A stretch of 38,551 bases of DNA from CAZLMW01 sp964560875 (GTDB lineage Bacteria > Myxococcota_A > UBA9042): assembly GCA_964560875.1 (NCBI GenBank), contig CAZLMW010000076.1:1-38551 (forward strand), written 5' to 3'. The notes under the pieces were generated by a model that was given only the letters and a program-made list of their open reading frames with translations, was not told the DNA's origin and did not search any database. Positions 23,732 to 31,647 of the stretch are shown one piece after another. Both the position numbers and the translations under genes were made by a program. Each line of letters opens with the position of its first letter. The first letter of the stretch is position 1.

Positions 23732-26700
23732 TCACCCGCCGGGTTCGCCAGTCGGAGCCGGGCTCGATGCCGTGCGCGCGGTCACGGACACGGCGCACCT
23801 GAACCCGAGGTCCGGGCGGAACGCGGCGCCGGCCGCATGCAAACGCTGGTGAACAACGGGCAGCGTCCGGGCGGTGTGGCTGTACGAGCCGCCGCGCACG
23901 ACGCGGTGACCCAACTGAACCTCGGCAAGCGTCGGCCCGACATGTTGTGTCCGGGCGTTGCGGTAGGGGCCGAAGACGTCGGCCACCCATTCGCTCACGT
24001 TGCCGGCGAGGTCGCGCACGCCGCACCAGCTGACGTCGCTGGACTTCGCGCCCGTGGCGGCCGGTCCGCCGGTGCCGCATCCGTCGCCGTCGATCTTCGC
24101 CATCGTTGTCCGGTCGCACGATGGCCACTGCGAGCCCCAGGGGTACTGTCGCCTGTGCTTGCCGCGAGCGGAAACCTCCCACTCAGCTTCGGTCGGCAAC
24201 CGCCAGTGCATGTAGCGGCAGTAGTCCTGCGCTTGTTGCCACGTCACGCATGTTGCCGGCGCCTTGCTTTTGCGGCGGACTCCCGCGCACGCACCATCGG
24301 TCCGCGCTGGCTTGCAATCGCCGGCGCGGACGCACTTGCGGTACGCGCCCACCGAGACTTCCGTGACCATGATGGCGAAGCGGCCCATCTGTTGTTGTTG
24401 GGGCGGCATCGCGTTCGTCTCGCATCGGTCGAGGTACGGAGCGCAACCGATCGGGTAGCGGCCCGCCGCGACTTCCACCATGCCATCGGGGACGTTTTCT
24501 GCGGACTTCGGCGATCCGCCGGTCTCTGTTTTCGCGGCGCTGTCAGTCTCACTGCCACCCGCGCCCTCTTCGCCGCCGCCGGCCGCCTTGTCCGTCGCAG
24601 GCTCTTGCGCCGCCTTATCTTCGCTCGGCGTGGCCTCTTTGGTCGCCCCGTCGTCCGGCTTGGGTTCGGCGCTCTGTTTGTCGTCTCCTGTCGGTTCGGC
24701 GGCAGCTGCCTCTTTGGGCTGGCCCTCCGCATTCGTCGCCTCGTCCTTTGCCGCGGCCGCCGGCTCGGGATTCTGATCGGCCGTCCCGGACTCCGCGCCT
24801 TTGGGCGTCTCGCCGCCTGGTGCTTCCGGATCGGCCGTCGCCCCCGCAGCTTCGGCCGGCTTCTCTTCGGTCGCAGTTTCGGCAGGCTCCTCTTCGGTCG
24901 CGACTCTGGCCGGCTTCTCTTCGGTCGCAGCCTCGGTCGGCTTTTCCTCGGTCGCGGCTGACTCCGAACCGGTCGGGTCGCTGTCGTCTCCCTCCGCGGC
25001 GCTCGCGGCAGCGGACGGGTTATCTGCCGGCGGCGGCTCGGGCGGCAGCGGGCTCGGATCGTCCAGTGCTTGTCCACCGGCAGCTTGGGAGGCGGCTTCC
25101 TGCGGGTCTTCGGCCGACGCGACGGCGTTGTCGGTCGCGGTCGCCGCCGGTGTCGCCGTGAACCTCGCTGGTGTCGATGACTGTTTGTACTGCAGATAGA
25201 ACCCGGCACCGGCAGCGACGATAATCAACGCGACCCACGGCAGGTACTTGCGCGCACTGGCCCGCTCTTCCTCGATCGCCAGCGCCGGCTGGGATAGCTC
25301 GGCGGCCTCCATTTCAACGCGCGCTTGTTTGTCCGGCGCGCTGAAGAAGCCGTCGACGGCCATGATGTCGTGCAGTGAGGAAGTCGCGTCGTCGTCGTCG
25401 TCGTCCTCTTCCTCGAGCAGGTCGGGGTCGAGGTCTTCGGTGACGTCTTCGGCCGCGTTGCGCGCGGCATCGCGGTATTCCTTGTCCTTCCACGGCAGGA
25501 ATGTGCCGCTCTTGGATACGGTGATGCCGCTTGGTGCCCGCTTGTCGCCGGCCACGGGCACGGTCTCGGTCGGCTCTTCGTGCAGATCGACGTCCGGCTG
25601 TTCGCCGGTGGCTCGTTTGACCACGCCTTCGAGGTGCTCGGGAAGCTCGAATGAGCGCACGATTCCGTCGCCTTCGGCCTCCGGCGGCGGTCCCTCGGCA
25701 CCCCAGGGCAGCAAGGTCTCCTGGTGTTTGGGTCGCCGAGAGGTCGTGGTCGCGACACCGTCGCCGCGTCCGGGGCTCGAGTCGCGGGCAGGCTCCATGC
25801 TCGGCGACGAGAGCTTCGCGGTAGGCGGAGCAGAATCGGCCTCTGCAGCGAGGTCGGGCGTCGCCGCTTCGCGCTGTGGCAGCTTCGGCGCGCGCTTTGG
25901 TAGGCCAACGCCCTGGCGCGTCTTGCGTAGACGTTGACCCGATTCGCGTCGCGGCTGGGTCGGCTTCAGTTCGGCCGCCACGTCGACCGGTGCAGACGGC
26001 CCCGATTCGTGCAGCGGTTTAGTGGTCACACGTGCCGCTGCCATCGCGGCGACTTCGGCCACCGCGGCGCCCACGGGCAGCGTCGCGGTCTCGACCATGG
26101 GGTCGTGGTCCGCGGCAGGCGGTTCGGCCGCGGCGTCGTCCTGTCCAACCGGTGCGGTGTCCAACTCATCGTCGGGCAAAGCGCCGAGCCCGCGGTCGGT
26201 GTCTTGTCGCTTGCGACCGGGCGAATGGAATGAAGCGGGAAGCGATTGCTCGGACCCGGTGGTGTTGGCCCCGACGCCCTGGATCGTCGCCCGCGGGCCG
26301 CGTCCGGTACTGCGTCGCGCGTCTTCGCCCGCTTCTTCCTGGCCGTCAGCGCCACCCTCTCCCGTGCGACGCGGAGGCAGTGTTGGTTTGCGGTAGCGAC
26401 CGGACGTCCGCCGTTTGGGTGGCGGCATCGGCGGCAGGTCGTCGGGAGCAGCGTGCATGTCGCTGTCGGTGCGTCCCTTGGTGCTGGGCTTGTGGCTCCT
26501 TTCCGATTTGACGGTCGGCGCTGGCTCGCGGGCCTCGCTGACGTCGACGGCTTCGTATCCACCGCTCTTCACGCCCACCGGTTTGGGTGGCAACCCGGGC
26601 GTGATGCGCAGCGACTTTGGCCTGGCAGGGGGCACGAGCGGCAAGCCGTCCCGGTCCTCTTTGGTGCCACGCAGCGTCTCGCGCAGCGATGACCCCACGG

Positions 26701-27748
26701 CGTGCGTGGCTGCCGGCAGGTCGTCGGGGATCGGGGCTGTCTCCGCCGCGTGGTCAACGGGCGCTTTCTTGGTTGATTTCGTGGTCTTGTCGAGCGGCTT
26801 TGTTGCCGCTGCTGCCGCTGTCCGCGCCGCAGTGTCTGGCTCCTCCTCCGCTTCACCGGCTGTGGGGGGCTGGCTAGCGCGGACCGGGTTGCGTTTGGCC
26901 ACCGCGGTCGACTTGCCCAGCGGCAGAGTGGTCGCGGCCGCAGCCGCCGCCGTCGCGACGTTCACGGTCTGCGTTTGTTCTTCGTTTTCTGCGTCGGACG
27001 ACACGAGCGATTCGACGAGCTTGCCGAGCTCCGCGTCGATCCGCCTGAGCCGGCGTGCGGCCGCCGCGGCAGACTCGCGCGGGCTTTGAGAGTTGGTGTC
27101 GATCGCGCCGCGTCCGGTGACGGCTTCATAGAGCAGGCACCCCAGCGCGAGCTCGTCGTTGGCGTGCGCGCCGCCGTACGCGCCCTTATCCGGGGACACC
27201 TCGAGCAGCGCAGCCAGCCCCGCGTCGTGTTTCGCGACCGGGATATCGCGGGTCTCGGGTCCGCGCAGCAGGTTCGCCAGGCCGACGTCTCGGATGCGCA
27301 CCAGCTCGTTGCCGCCGAGCTGATCGACGAGCACTGCTTGCGTGGTCAGCCCACCGTGCGCGAGCCCTCGCTGTCGCAGGATTCCGAGCGCTTCCTTGAG
27401 CCGCCAGCCGATCGCGAGCACGCGCTTGGGATCCAACGGGCCATCCTCGGCGAGGATCGTGGCCAGCGTCCGGCCCTGTAGCGGCTCGCCCGCAACGTAG
27501 AGCGTTCCGTCTTTGGCGCTGCCCGAATCGAGCACACGGACGAAGAGTTTGGGCGGCAGTTCGGCCTGGGCGTCCAGCTGCGCGTGAAACCGCTCTGCGA
27601 GGCCGTCAGAGGCCCCGATTTCGGGTCGCAGGACAGTCAGCAGGCACTTGTCGCCGTCAGCTGTTGAAGCATGAAAACGGGTGCCGAAAGCGGCGACGTC
27701 ATGGCGCGCACGAATTCTGTAACGCCCAGCGATCGAAGTGGCTGCCAT
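23732..27748 (-). CDS. Pseudokinase - transmembrane - formylglycine-enzyme-like (SUMF1) protein
   Basis: 1338 residues. The N-terminal part (about 6-270) has the kinase layout but degraded motifs: no glycine-rich loop, no VAIK Lys, AHGGL in place of HRD and DVG in place of DFG, so it is a likely pseudokinase. A long disordered Pro/Ala/Lys-rich region follows (about 280-830), then one transmembrane segment (about 835-852), an Ala/Glu-rich outer linker with 9-residue repeats (933-968) and a sulfatase-modifying-factor-like domain from about 1087. That domain keeps LPTEAEWEVSARG, DLAGNVSEW and VVRGGSY but lacks the catalytic Cys pair after RGGS, so it is probably a binding module. Kinase/FGE-like fusions are known in myxobacteria. 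The start ATG is chosen by homology to kinase N-termini. It overlaps the upstream remnant by 50 bases. Confidence 0.85.
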   Translation of the reverse strand: MAATSIAGRYRIRARHDVAAFGTRFHASTADGDKCLLTVLRPEIGASDGLAERFHAQLDAQAELPPKLFVRVLDSGSAKDGTLYVAGEPLQGRTLATILAEDGPLDPKRVLAIGWRLKEALGILRQRGLAHGGLTTQAVLVDQLGGNELVRIRDVGLANLLRGPETRDIPVAKHDAGLAALLEVSPDKGAYGGAHANDELALGCLLYEAVTGRGAIDTNSQSPRESAAAAARRLRRIDAELGKLVESLVSSDAENEEQTQTVNVATAAAAAATTLPLGKSTAVAKRNPVRASQPPTAGEAEEEPDTAARTAAAAATKPLDKTTKSTKKAPVDHAAETAPIPDDLPAATHAVGSSLRETLRGTKEDRDGLPLVPPARPKSLRITPGLPPKPVGVKSGGYEAVDVSEAREPAPTVKSERSHKPSTKGRTDSDMHAAPDDLPPMPPPKRRTSGRYRKPTLPPRRTGEGGADGQEEAGEDARRSTGRGPRATIQGVGANTTGSEQSLPASFHSPGRKRQDTDRGLGALPDDELDTAPVGQDDAAAEPPAADHDPMVETATLPVGAAVAEVAAMAAARVTTKPLHESGPSAPVDVAAELKPTQPRRESGQRLRKTRQGVGLPKRAPKLPQREAATPDLAAEADSAPPTAKLSSPSMEPARDSSPGRGDGVATTTSRRPKHQETLLPWGAEGPPPEAEGDGIVRSFELPEHLEGVVKRATGEQPDVDLHEEPTETVPVAGDKRAPSGITVSKSGTFLPWKDKEYRDAARNAAEDVTEDLDPDLLEEEDDDDDDATSSLHDIMAVDGFFSAPDKQARVEMEAAELSQPALAIEEERASARKYLPWVALIIVAAGAGFYLQYKQSSTPARFTATPAATATDNAVASAEDPQEAASQAAGGQALDDPSPLPPEPPPADNPSAAASAAEGDDSDPTGSESAATEEKPTEAATEEKPARVATEEEPAETATEEKPAEAAGATADPEAPGGETPKGAESGTADQNPEPAAAAKDEATNAEGQPKEAAAAEPTGDDKQSAEPKPDDGATKEATPSEDKAAQEPATDKAAGGGEEGAGGSETDSAAKTETGGSPKSAENVPDGMVEVAAGRYPIGCAPYLDRCETNAMPPQQQQMGRFAIMVTEVSVGAYRKCVRAGDCKPARTDGACAGVRRKSKAPATCVTWQQAQDYCRYMHWRLPTEAEWEVSARGKHRRQYPWGSQWPSCDRTTMAKIDGDGCGTGGPAATGAKSSDVSWCGVRDLAGNVSEWVADVFGPYRNARTQHVGPTLAEVQLGHRVVRGGSYSHTARTLPVVHQRLHAAGAAFRPDLGFRCAVSVTARTASSPAPTGEPGG
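24845..24952 (-). repeat. Four 27-bp tandem repeats in the outer linker
   Basis: Four successive 27-base units encode nine-residue motifs (TEEKPTEAA, TEEKPARVA, TEEEPAETA, TEEKPAEAA), residues 933-968. Copy-number change keeps the frame and would alter the length of the periplasmic spacer. Confidence 0.85.
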
Positions 27749-28137
27749 GGCGGCGATCGTCAAGTCGGGTCGGCATCGTGTCAAGCGCGGCTTCACGAAC
27801 GAGTGAGCAAGCCATCGGCCGCGTGGTTCCCAGCGCCTCGCGTTGCCACCATTCGTCCGTTTCTTCGCGCTGTTGCGGCGTGGAAAAATGATACCGCCAC
27901 AATCGAATGCGCGCCCCGTCGGCACGATCGGGCAGGGCGGTTCGAAACAACGGCTGCACCGCGGCTGGGTCCGCGCAGATTCGCTGCAGCAGGGCCTCGA
28001 CGTAGCGCGGCATGCCCCGCCTGAACCCAAGGCCGTGAAGCGAACGCGAGCAGGCCGACCAGCGCCAACATACGGAGCCATAGCCGCGCAACGACGACCT
28101 GGTCGCCACGCATGAAATGAGGATTTGCGTGCGTCAT
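27699..28137 (-). pseudogene. Decayed lipase-maturation-factor (LMF1)-like gene, C-terminal remnant with frameshift
   Basis: Two frames together give a protein-like sequence. From ATG 28137, one frame reads MTHANPHFMRGDQ and a hydrophobic stretch (LWLRMLALVGLLAFASRPW). Near 28010-28040 the protein-like signal moves to another frame, starting about MPRYVEALLQR (ATG 28013) and running 104 residues to a TGA at 27699. This part has RIRLWRYHFSTP, ETDEWWQREALG and good GC-rich codon use. The WW-R-E-LG end matches the C-terminus of LMF1-type proteins, normally long and with many membrane segments. Only about 145 residues are left. The break lies in G-rich sequence. The tail overlaps the pseudokinase gene start. 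A functional short protein from 28013 is a lesser option. Confidence 0.5.
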
Positions 28138-28185
28138 GGGGTTGTGGGCGCCTCCCACCTGGCTGTCTGGCACACTGGGGCGCCG

Positions 28186-28207
28186 CGGGGGCTTACAGGA
28201 GCCCCCG
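28186..28207. promoter_or_regulatory. Strong inverted repeat in the sirtuin leader
   Basis: CGGGGGCT/AGCCCCCG, a perfect 8-bp GC-rich stem with the 6-base loop TACAGG, ends 33 bases before the sirtuin ATG. No T tract follows. It may be a terminator for upstream transcription, an operator, or an mRNA structure near the ribosome-binding site. Confidence 0.6.
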
Positions 28208-28228
28208 AACTCGAATCCAATGGAGCGC

Positions 28229-28233
28229 GGAGG
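28229..28233 (+). promoter_or_regulatory. Ribosome-binding site deciding the sirtuin start
   Basis: GGAGG lies seven bases before the ATG at 28241, which makes that the start instead of in-frame ATGs at 28136 or 28220. Confidence 0.75.
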
Positions 28234-28240
28234 CGACGCC

Positions 28241-29077
28241 ATGGCAAGGCACGATGTGCTGTCGGTGCTCGACGACGTGGCTGTGCGTGGCGGCCGGGTC
28301 GTTGTGCTCACCGGCGCCGGAATCTCCGCCGAAAGCGGCATCCCCACTTTTCGCGGTGCCGACGGCTTCTGGACGGTTGGCTCGGTCAACTATCGCCCCG
28401 AAGAGCTCGCTACCCGCCGCCATTTCGAGTCCGACCCCGGTGTGGTATGGCCCTGGTACCTCTATCGCATCGGCGCGTGCCGCGACGCCCAGCCCAACGC
28501 CGCCCACCGCGCGCTCGTCCGCGCCGAACAAGCGGTTGGAGGGCTGTTTCGACTCGTCACCCAGAACGTCGACGGGCTGCACACGCGGGCCGGCAGCGAT
28601 CCCGGCCGCACCTACCACATCCACGGCAACCTTGAAGAGGTCCGCTGTTCGCGTTCCTGCACCGGCGCGACGCAACCATTGCCCAGCGACCTGCGCCGCT
28701 TCGACAAGGGCGATGTGCTCACCGACACCGACCGGAAGCTGTTGACCTGCGCCAGCTGCGGCGCGTGGTTGCGCCCCCATGTGCTGTGGTTTGACGAGTA
28801 CTACAACGAGGAGTGGTTTCGCTGGGACTCCACCATCGCCGCCGCCAGCTCCTGCGACCTGCTCTTGGTTGTCGGCACGTCCGGCGCGACTAACTTGCCG
28901 ATGCAGATGGCAACCCTCGCGCTCCGATCCGGCGCGACGGTCATCGACGTGAACCTTTCGCGGTCGCCGTTCACCGAATTGGCCGAGGCGTCTGGCGGAT
29001 TATTCCTCCAGGGCCCCGCTGGAAGCATCGTCCCAAATCTCGTTGAAAACATCATAAGTGCCAATCAAAGCGCATGA
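28241..29077 (+). CDS. Sirtuin-type NAD-dependent protein deacylase (class III-like)
   Basis: 278 residues. It has the NAD-binding motif LTGAGISAESGIPTFRG (23-39), TQNVDGLH (107-114), the catalytic His128 in HIHGN, zinc ligands Cys136, Cys140, Cys170 and Cys173, and the late motifs VVGTSG and VIDVN. Residues 72-76 read WYLYR, giving the Tyr73-x-x-Arg76 pair that in SIRT5 and CobB binds acidic acyl groups; this predicts removal of succinyl or malonyl as well as acetyl groups from lysine. It acts in the cytoplasm. The stop overlaps the next gene as ATGA (29074-29077). The start is set by GGAGG at 28229-28233, and a hairpin sits in the leader. Confidence 0.93.
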   Translation: MARHDVLSVLDDVAVRGGRVVVLTGAGISAESGIPTFRGADGFWTVGSVNYRPEELATRRHFESDPGVVWPWYLYRIGACRDAQPNAAHRALVRAEQAVGGLFRLVTQNVDGLHTRAGSDPGRTYHIHGNLEEVRCSRSCTGATQPLPSDLRRFDKGDVLTDTDRKLLTCASCGAWLRPHVLWFDEYYNEEWFRWDSTIAAASSCDLLLVVGTSGATNLPMQMATLALRSGATVIDVNLSRSPFTELAEASGGLFLQGPAGSIVPNLVENIISANQSA

Positions 29078-29634
29078 AAAAGTTCCATTTGTACATCACA
29101 ATCGTCGTGGCCATGACGAGCGGTGCGTCGTTGTCATCCGGCTGCGCCAGCGTCGACCAGACCGCCGTCGTCCTGCATGCGCGCGCCCCGATACCGTCGT
29201 CCAAGCAGATCAAAAAGCTCGAAGGCACGCTGGACTTTGGCGACTTCAACAAGGTCGACTTGGCCCAGTCCTCTGCGTTTAAGGGCCGGTCGCTCAAGAA
29301 ATCCCAGATCGATCGCACGACGGTCGAAAGCTTCTGGCTCGAGGTTGTCGACCCTGCCAACGGCCAGGACCTCGCATTCCTGCACTCCGTGTCGTTTTTC
29401 GTGTCCGCGCCGGGTCTGAAGCGTGTCCTCGTGGGCAAGGGCGGGCCCTTTTCGGCCGGCAAGAAGTACGCGCTGGTCTCCGCGAGCAAGACGGACCTGA
29501 CGCCCTGGGCGACCGCCGATTCGATGACCTTTTCGGCCGACGTGATTGGCGTGCCGCCCCCGCAGGAGACGATCATCAAGGCAGAAGTGAGGCTCATCGT
29601 CGACGTCAACGTCGAGGGCTTGCTCACACCGTAA
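29074..29634 (+). CDS. Predicted lipoprotein coupled to the sirtuin
   Basis: 186 residues beginning MKKFHLYITIVVAMTSGASL, with lipobox SSGC and Cys24. The mature protein looks like a single beta-rich domain (LEGTLDFGDFNKVDLAQ, SFWLEVVDPANGQDLAFLHS, AEVRLIVDVNVEGLL) of unknown family. Its ATG overlaps the sirtuin TGA by 4 bases, so the two are co-translated, although one acts in the cytoplasm and the other in the envelope. It converges on the next gene with three bases between stops. Confidence 0.8.
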   Translation: MKKFHLYITIVVAMTSGASLSSGCASVDQTAVVLHARAPIPSSKQIKKLEGTLDFGDFNKVDLAQSSAFKGRSLKKSQIDRTTVESFWLEVVDPANGQDLAFLHSVSFFVSAPGLKRVLVGKGGPFSAGKKYALVSASKTDLTPWATADSMTFSADVIGVPPPQETIIKAEVRLIVDVNVEGLLTP

Positions 29635-29637
29635 GCG

Positions 29638-31647
29638 TCAATACATCGTATGCATCGTGACGCGGAACGTCGCGCGAATTTTGGCGTTTTTGACGACGAA
29701 CGTGCCGTTCTTCAGGGCCACAGACGCGTTATGGGTGGCCAGAGTTGTGTGCGGCTTGAACAGCCATTCCTTCACGCCGTGGCGCGGGTACCAGTCCATC
29801 TCGAGCAGCTGCACCGACAGCAGTAGCGACTTCATCGCATCGAAAACCGGCCCGGAGTAGACGAGCACATTCGGCTTGACCTTCGCCTTCTCCTTCACCG
29901 TGAAAAGCGGCGCGGACCGATGCGTCGGACGCATGTCGTGGACGAGCAGGTCCTTCTTGAACGTCGTCTTGACGTACGGGTTGTAGCGAACCTGGACGGC
30001 GAGGCTGATGTCGGCAGGCGGCGTGCCCTGGTTCTTCAGGTCCAGCGGGTTGTCCTGCTCGAGATCGTCGAACAGCTCCACCTCTTCGAGCGTGATGACG
30101 ACCTTGCGGCGGTGAAACAGCCCGGCCGCTGCGATCATGGCCGCCGCGTCGCTGCCCGGGTTGGCCATATGGTCGAGGTACGTGAACGACCTTGTTGATG
30201 GCACCGCCTTGCCCGTCTTCGACTTCGTCACGCCGAGCGCGTTCTGGCTGTGAAAGTACTCGTCGAGCGTGAACATGATGCCGTCGTTGGGCTCGTCGGC
30301 CGGGTTGTTGAGGTCGAGCAGCTGGATCTTGAGGGCCTGCGCGATTTTCGGGTCGGTCGCCGCCGTGTGATGCATCAAGATGCCTTGGAGCAGCGGGTTG
30401 TTGCCCGCGTACAGCTTGTGATCCCACGTGGCCGTGACGTCCATGACGTGGTCGGGGTTCATGAGCACGAAGTCGGAGAGCTCGAGGTTGAGCCCCTTCG
30501 CTGCTTTTTGGATATCCGGGTTGTCGTACAGGCGGGCCAGGCGGGCCCCTGCGATGACGCCGGTATTGGTCGCCCAGCGGACGACGGTGTTGGTGCTGGC
30601 AAGCTTCTCAAGATCGTTCTCCAAGAGATGACGCGTCACGAGACAACCCATGGAATGACAGGCGAAATTGATGTGCTTGGCGCCGGAGGTCGTGAGGTGA
30701 TGGCGGGCAAACTTGGCGACGATGAGCGCGTAGCGATGCAGTCCGAGCGCACCCTTGTCGAACGGCCACTTGGCTATCTCGGTCTTGTCCTTGGCGGACA
30801 GCCACGCCGCGGGTTTGGAGCCGTAGTACTCGACCTCCACCATGTGGTTGCTCTTCTTGATGCCGGCCGGCGTGTCGCCGCAGGGGCGCTTGACGCCGTA
30901 GTCGCTGAGCTTCTTGAGGAGGCCGCCGCATCCCTGCGCTCCGCCGAACGTGAGCTTGGCGAGTTTCTGCGCGTCCTTGTTGTAGAAGCCGTGCACCCAG
31001 ATGGTGATTGTGTCCTTGTGGTCGTAGCTCTTCGTGCCGGTCATCGCCGGTGGCTTGCCGCAATCGGCCGGGCAGCCCTTCGCCGTTTCACAAGCGCCAC
31101 ATGTGCCGTCCCCACAGTCTTTCCATCGGTTTCCGTCGAGCTTGGGGCCCAGGCAGAGGCCCAGCAGGCATGTTCCGCCAGGACACGTGGCTGGTTTGGT
31201 CGGGTCGCACTTGTAGTCAAACGGCGCCTTGTTCGGGCAGGCGGATTTGCTGTCGGCCAGCGCGCTTGCGTCGACCGCGGAAACGTCGGTCGCCCCCGTG
31301 CCTGTGTCTGCGGTTGAAATGTCGATGAGGCTGGCTGCATCCAGTGCTGCGCCGTCGGACCCGATGGACGCGTCTTTGGTTGCGTCGTGTGTCGCCGAAT
31401 CCAGAGCTGCCGCAGTGTCGATGATGAGCGCCGCGTCAACGTCGTCGCTACCATCGGCCACCGAGCTTGAATCAGCGGGTTGGTTGCTCGCTGTGTCGGC
31501 CGAGGTCGCGTCGCCAAGATGCCCGTCGGAGGTGCTCCCGACGTCGGCGGCCGCTTCCTTGTTGTCGGCTTTGGCGTCATCGTCGCCGCAGCCGATCGCC
31601 GAGAGAAAGGCGACGGTAACGAGCCACGAAATGCGCCCAGTTTTCAC
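29638..31647 (-). CDS. Lipoprotein with lipase-like alpha/beta hydrolase domain
   Basis: 669 residues from a GTG that overlaps the upstream stop as GTGA (31644-31647). The signal ends in SAIGC (Cys20), then about 110 residues rich in Asp, Ala, Ser and Thr. Residues 137-196 hold ten Cys, ending in CGDGTCGACETAKGCPADC, a small disulfide module common in myxobacteria-type surface proteins. The catalytic part has TITIWVHGFYNKD (oxyanion-loop HG), the nucleophile Ser332 in ACHSMGC (first Gly of GxSxG is Cys), and likely Asp/His residues further on (DLNNPADEPNDG, TYLDHMANPGSD). The pattern recalls triacylglycerol lipases that act on secreted substrates. The C-terminal 200 residues look like a beta-rich accessory domain. 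Confidence 0.83.
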   Translation of the reverse strand: MKTGRISWLVTVAFLSAIGCGDDDAKADNKEAAADVGSTSDGHLGDATSADTASNQPADSSSVADGSDDVDAALIIDTAAALDSATHDATKDASIGSDGAALDAASLIDISTADTGTGATDVSAVDASALADSKSACPNKAPFDYKCDPTKPATCPGGTCLLGLCLGPKLDGNRWKDCGDGTCGACETAKGCPADCGKPPAMTGTKSYDHKDTITIWVHGFYNKDAQKLAKLTFGGAQGCGGLLKKLSDYGVKRPCGDTPAGIKKSNHMVEVEYYGSKPAAWLSAKDKTEIAKWPFDKGALGLHRYALIVAKFARHHLTTSGAKHINFACHSMGCLVTRHLLENDLEKLASTNTVVRWATNTGVIAGARLARLYDNPDIQKAAKGLNLELSDFVLMNPDHVMDVTATWDHKLYAGNNPLLQGILMHHTAATDPKIAQALKIQLLDLNNPADEPNDGIMFTLDEYFHSQNALGVTKSKTGKAVPSTRSFTYLDHMANPGSDAAAMIAAAGLFHRRKVVITLEEVELFDDLEQDNPLDLKNQGTPPADISLAVQVRYNPYVKTTFKKDLLVHDMRPTHRSAPLFTVKEKAKVKPNVLVYSGPVFDAMKSLLLSVQLLEMDWYPRHGVKEWLFKPHTTLATHNASVALKNGTFVVKNAKIRATFRVTMHTMY

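Noticed and set aside
28163..28180. TGGCACACTGGGGC resembling a sigma-54 promoter
   Set aside because: The -24 half fits but the -12 half lacks the TTGC core.
30250..31317. 355-codon plus-strand frame
   Set aside because: Antisense to the lipase-like lipoprotein; no recognisable motifs or start signals.
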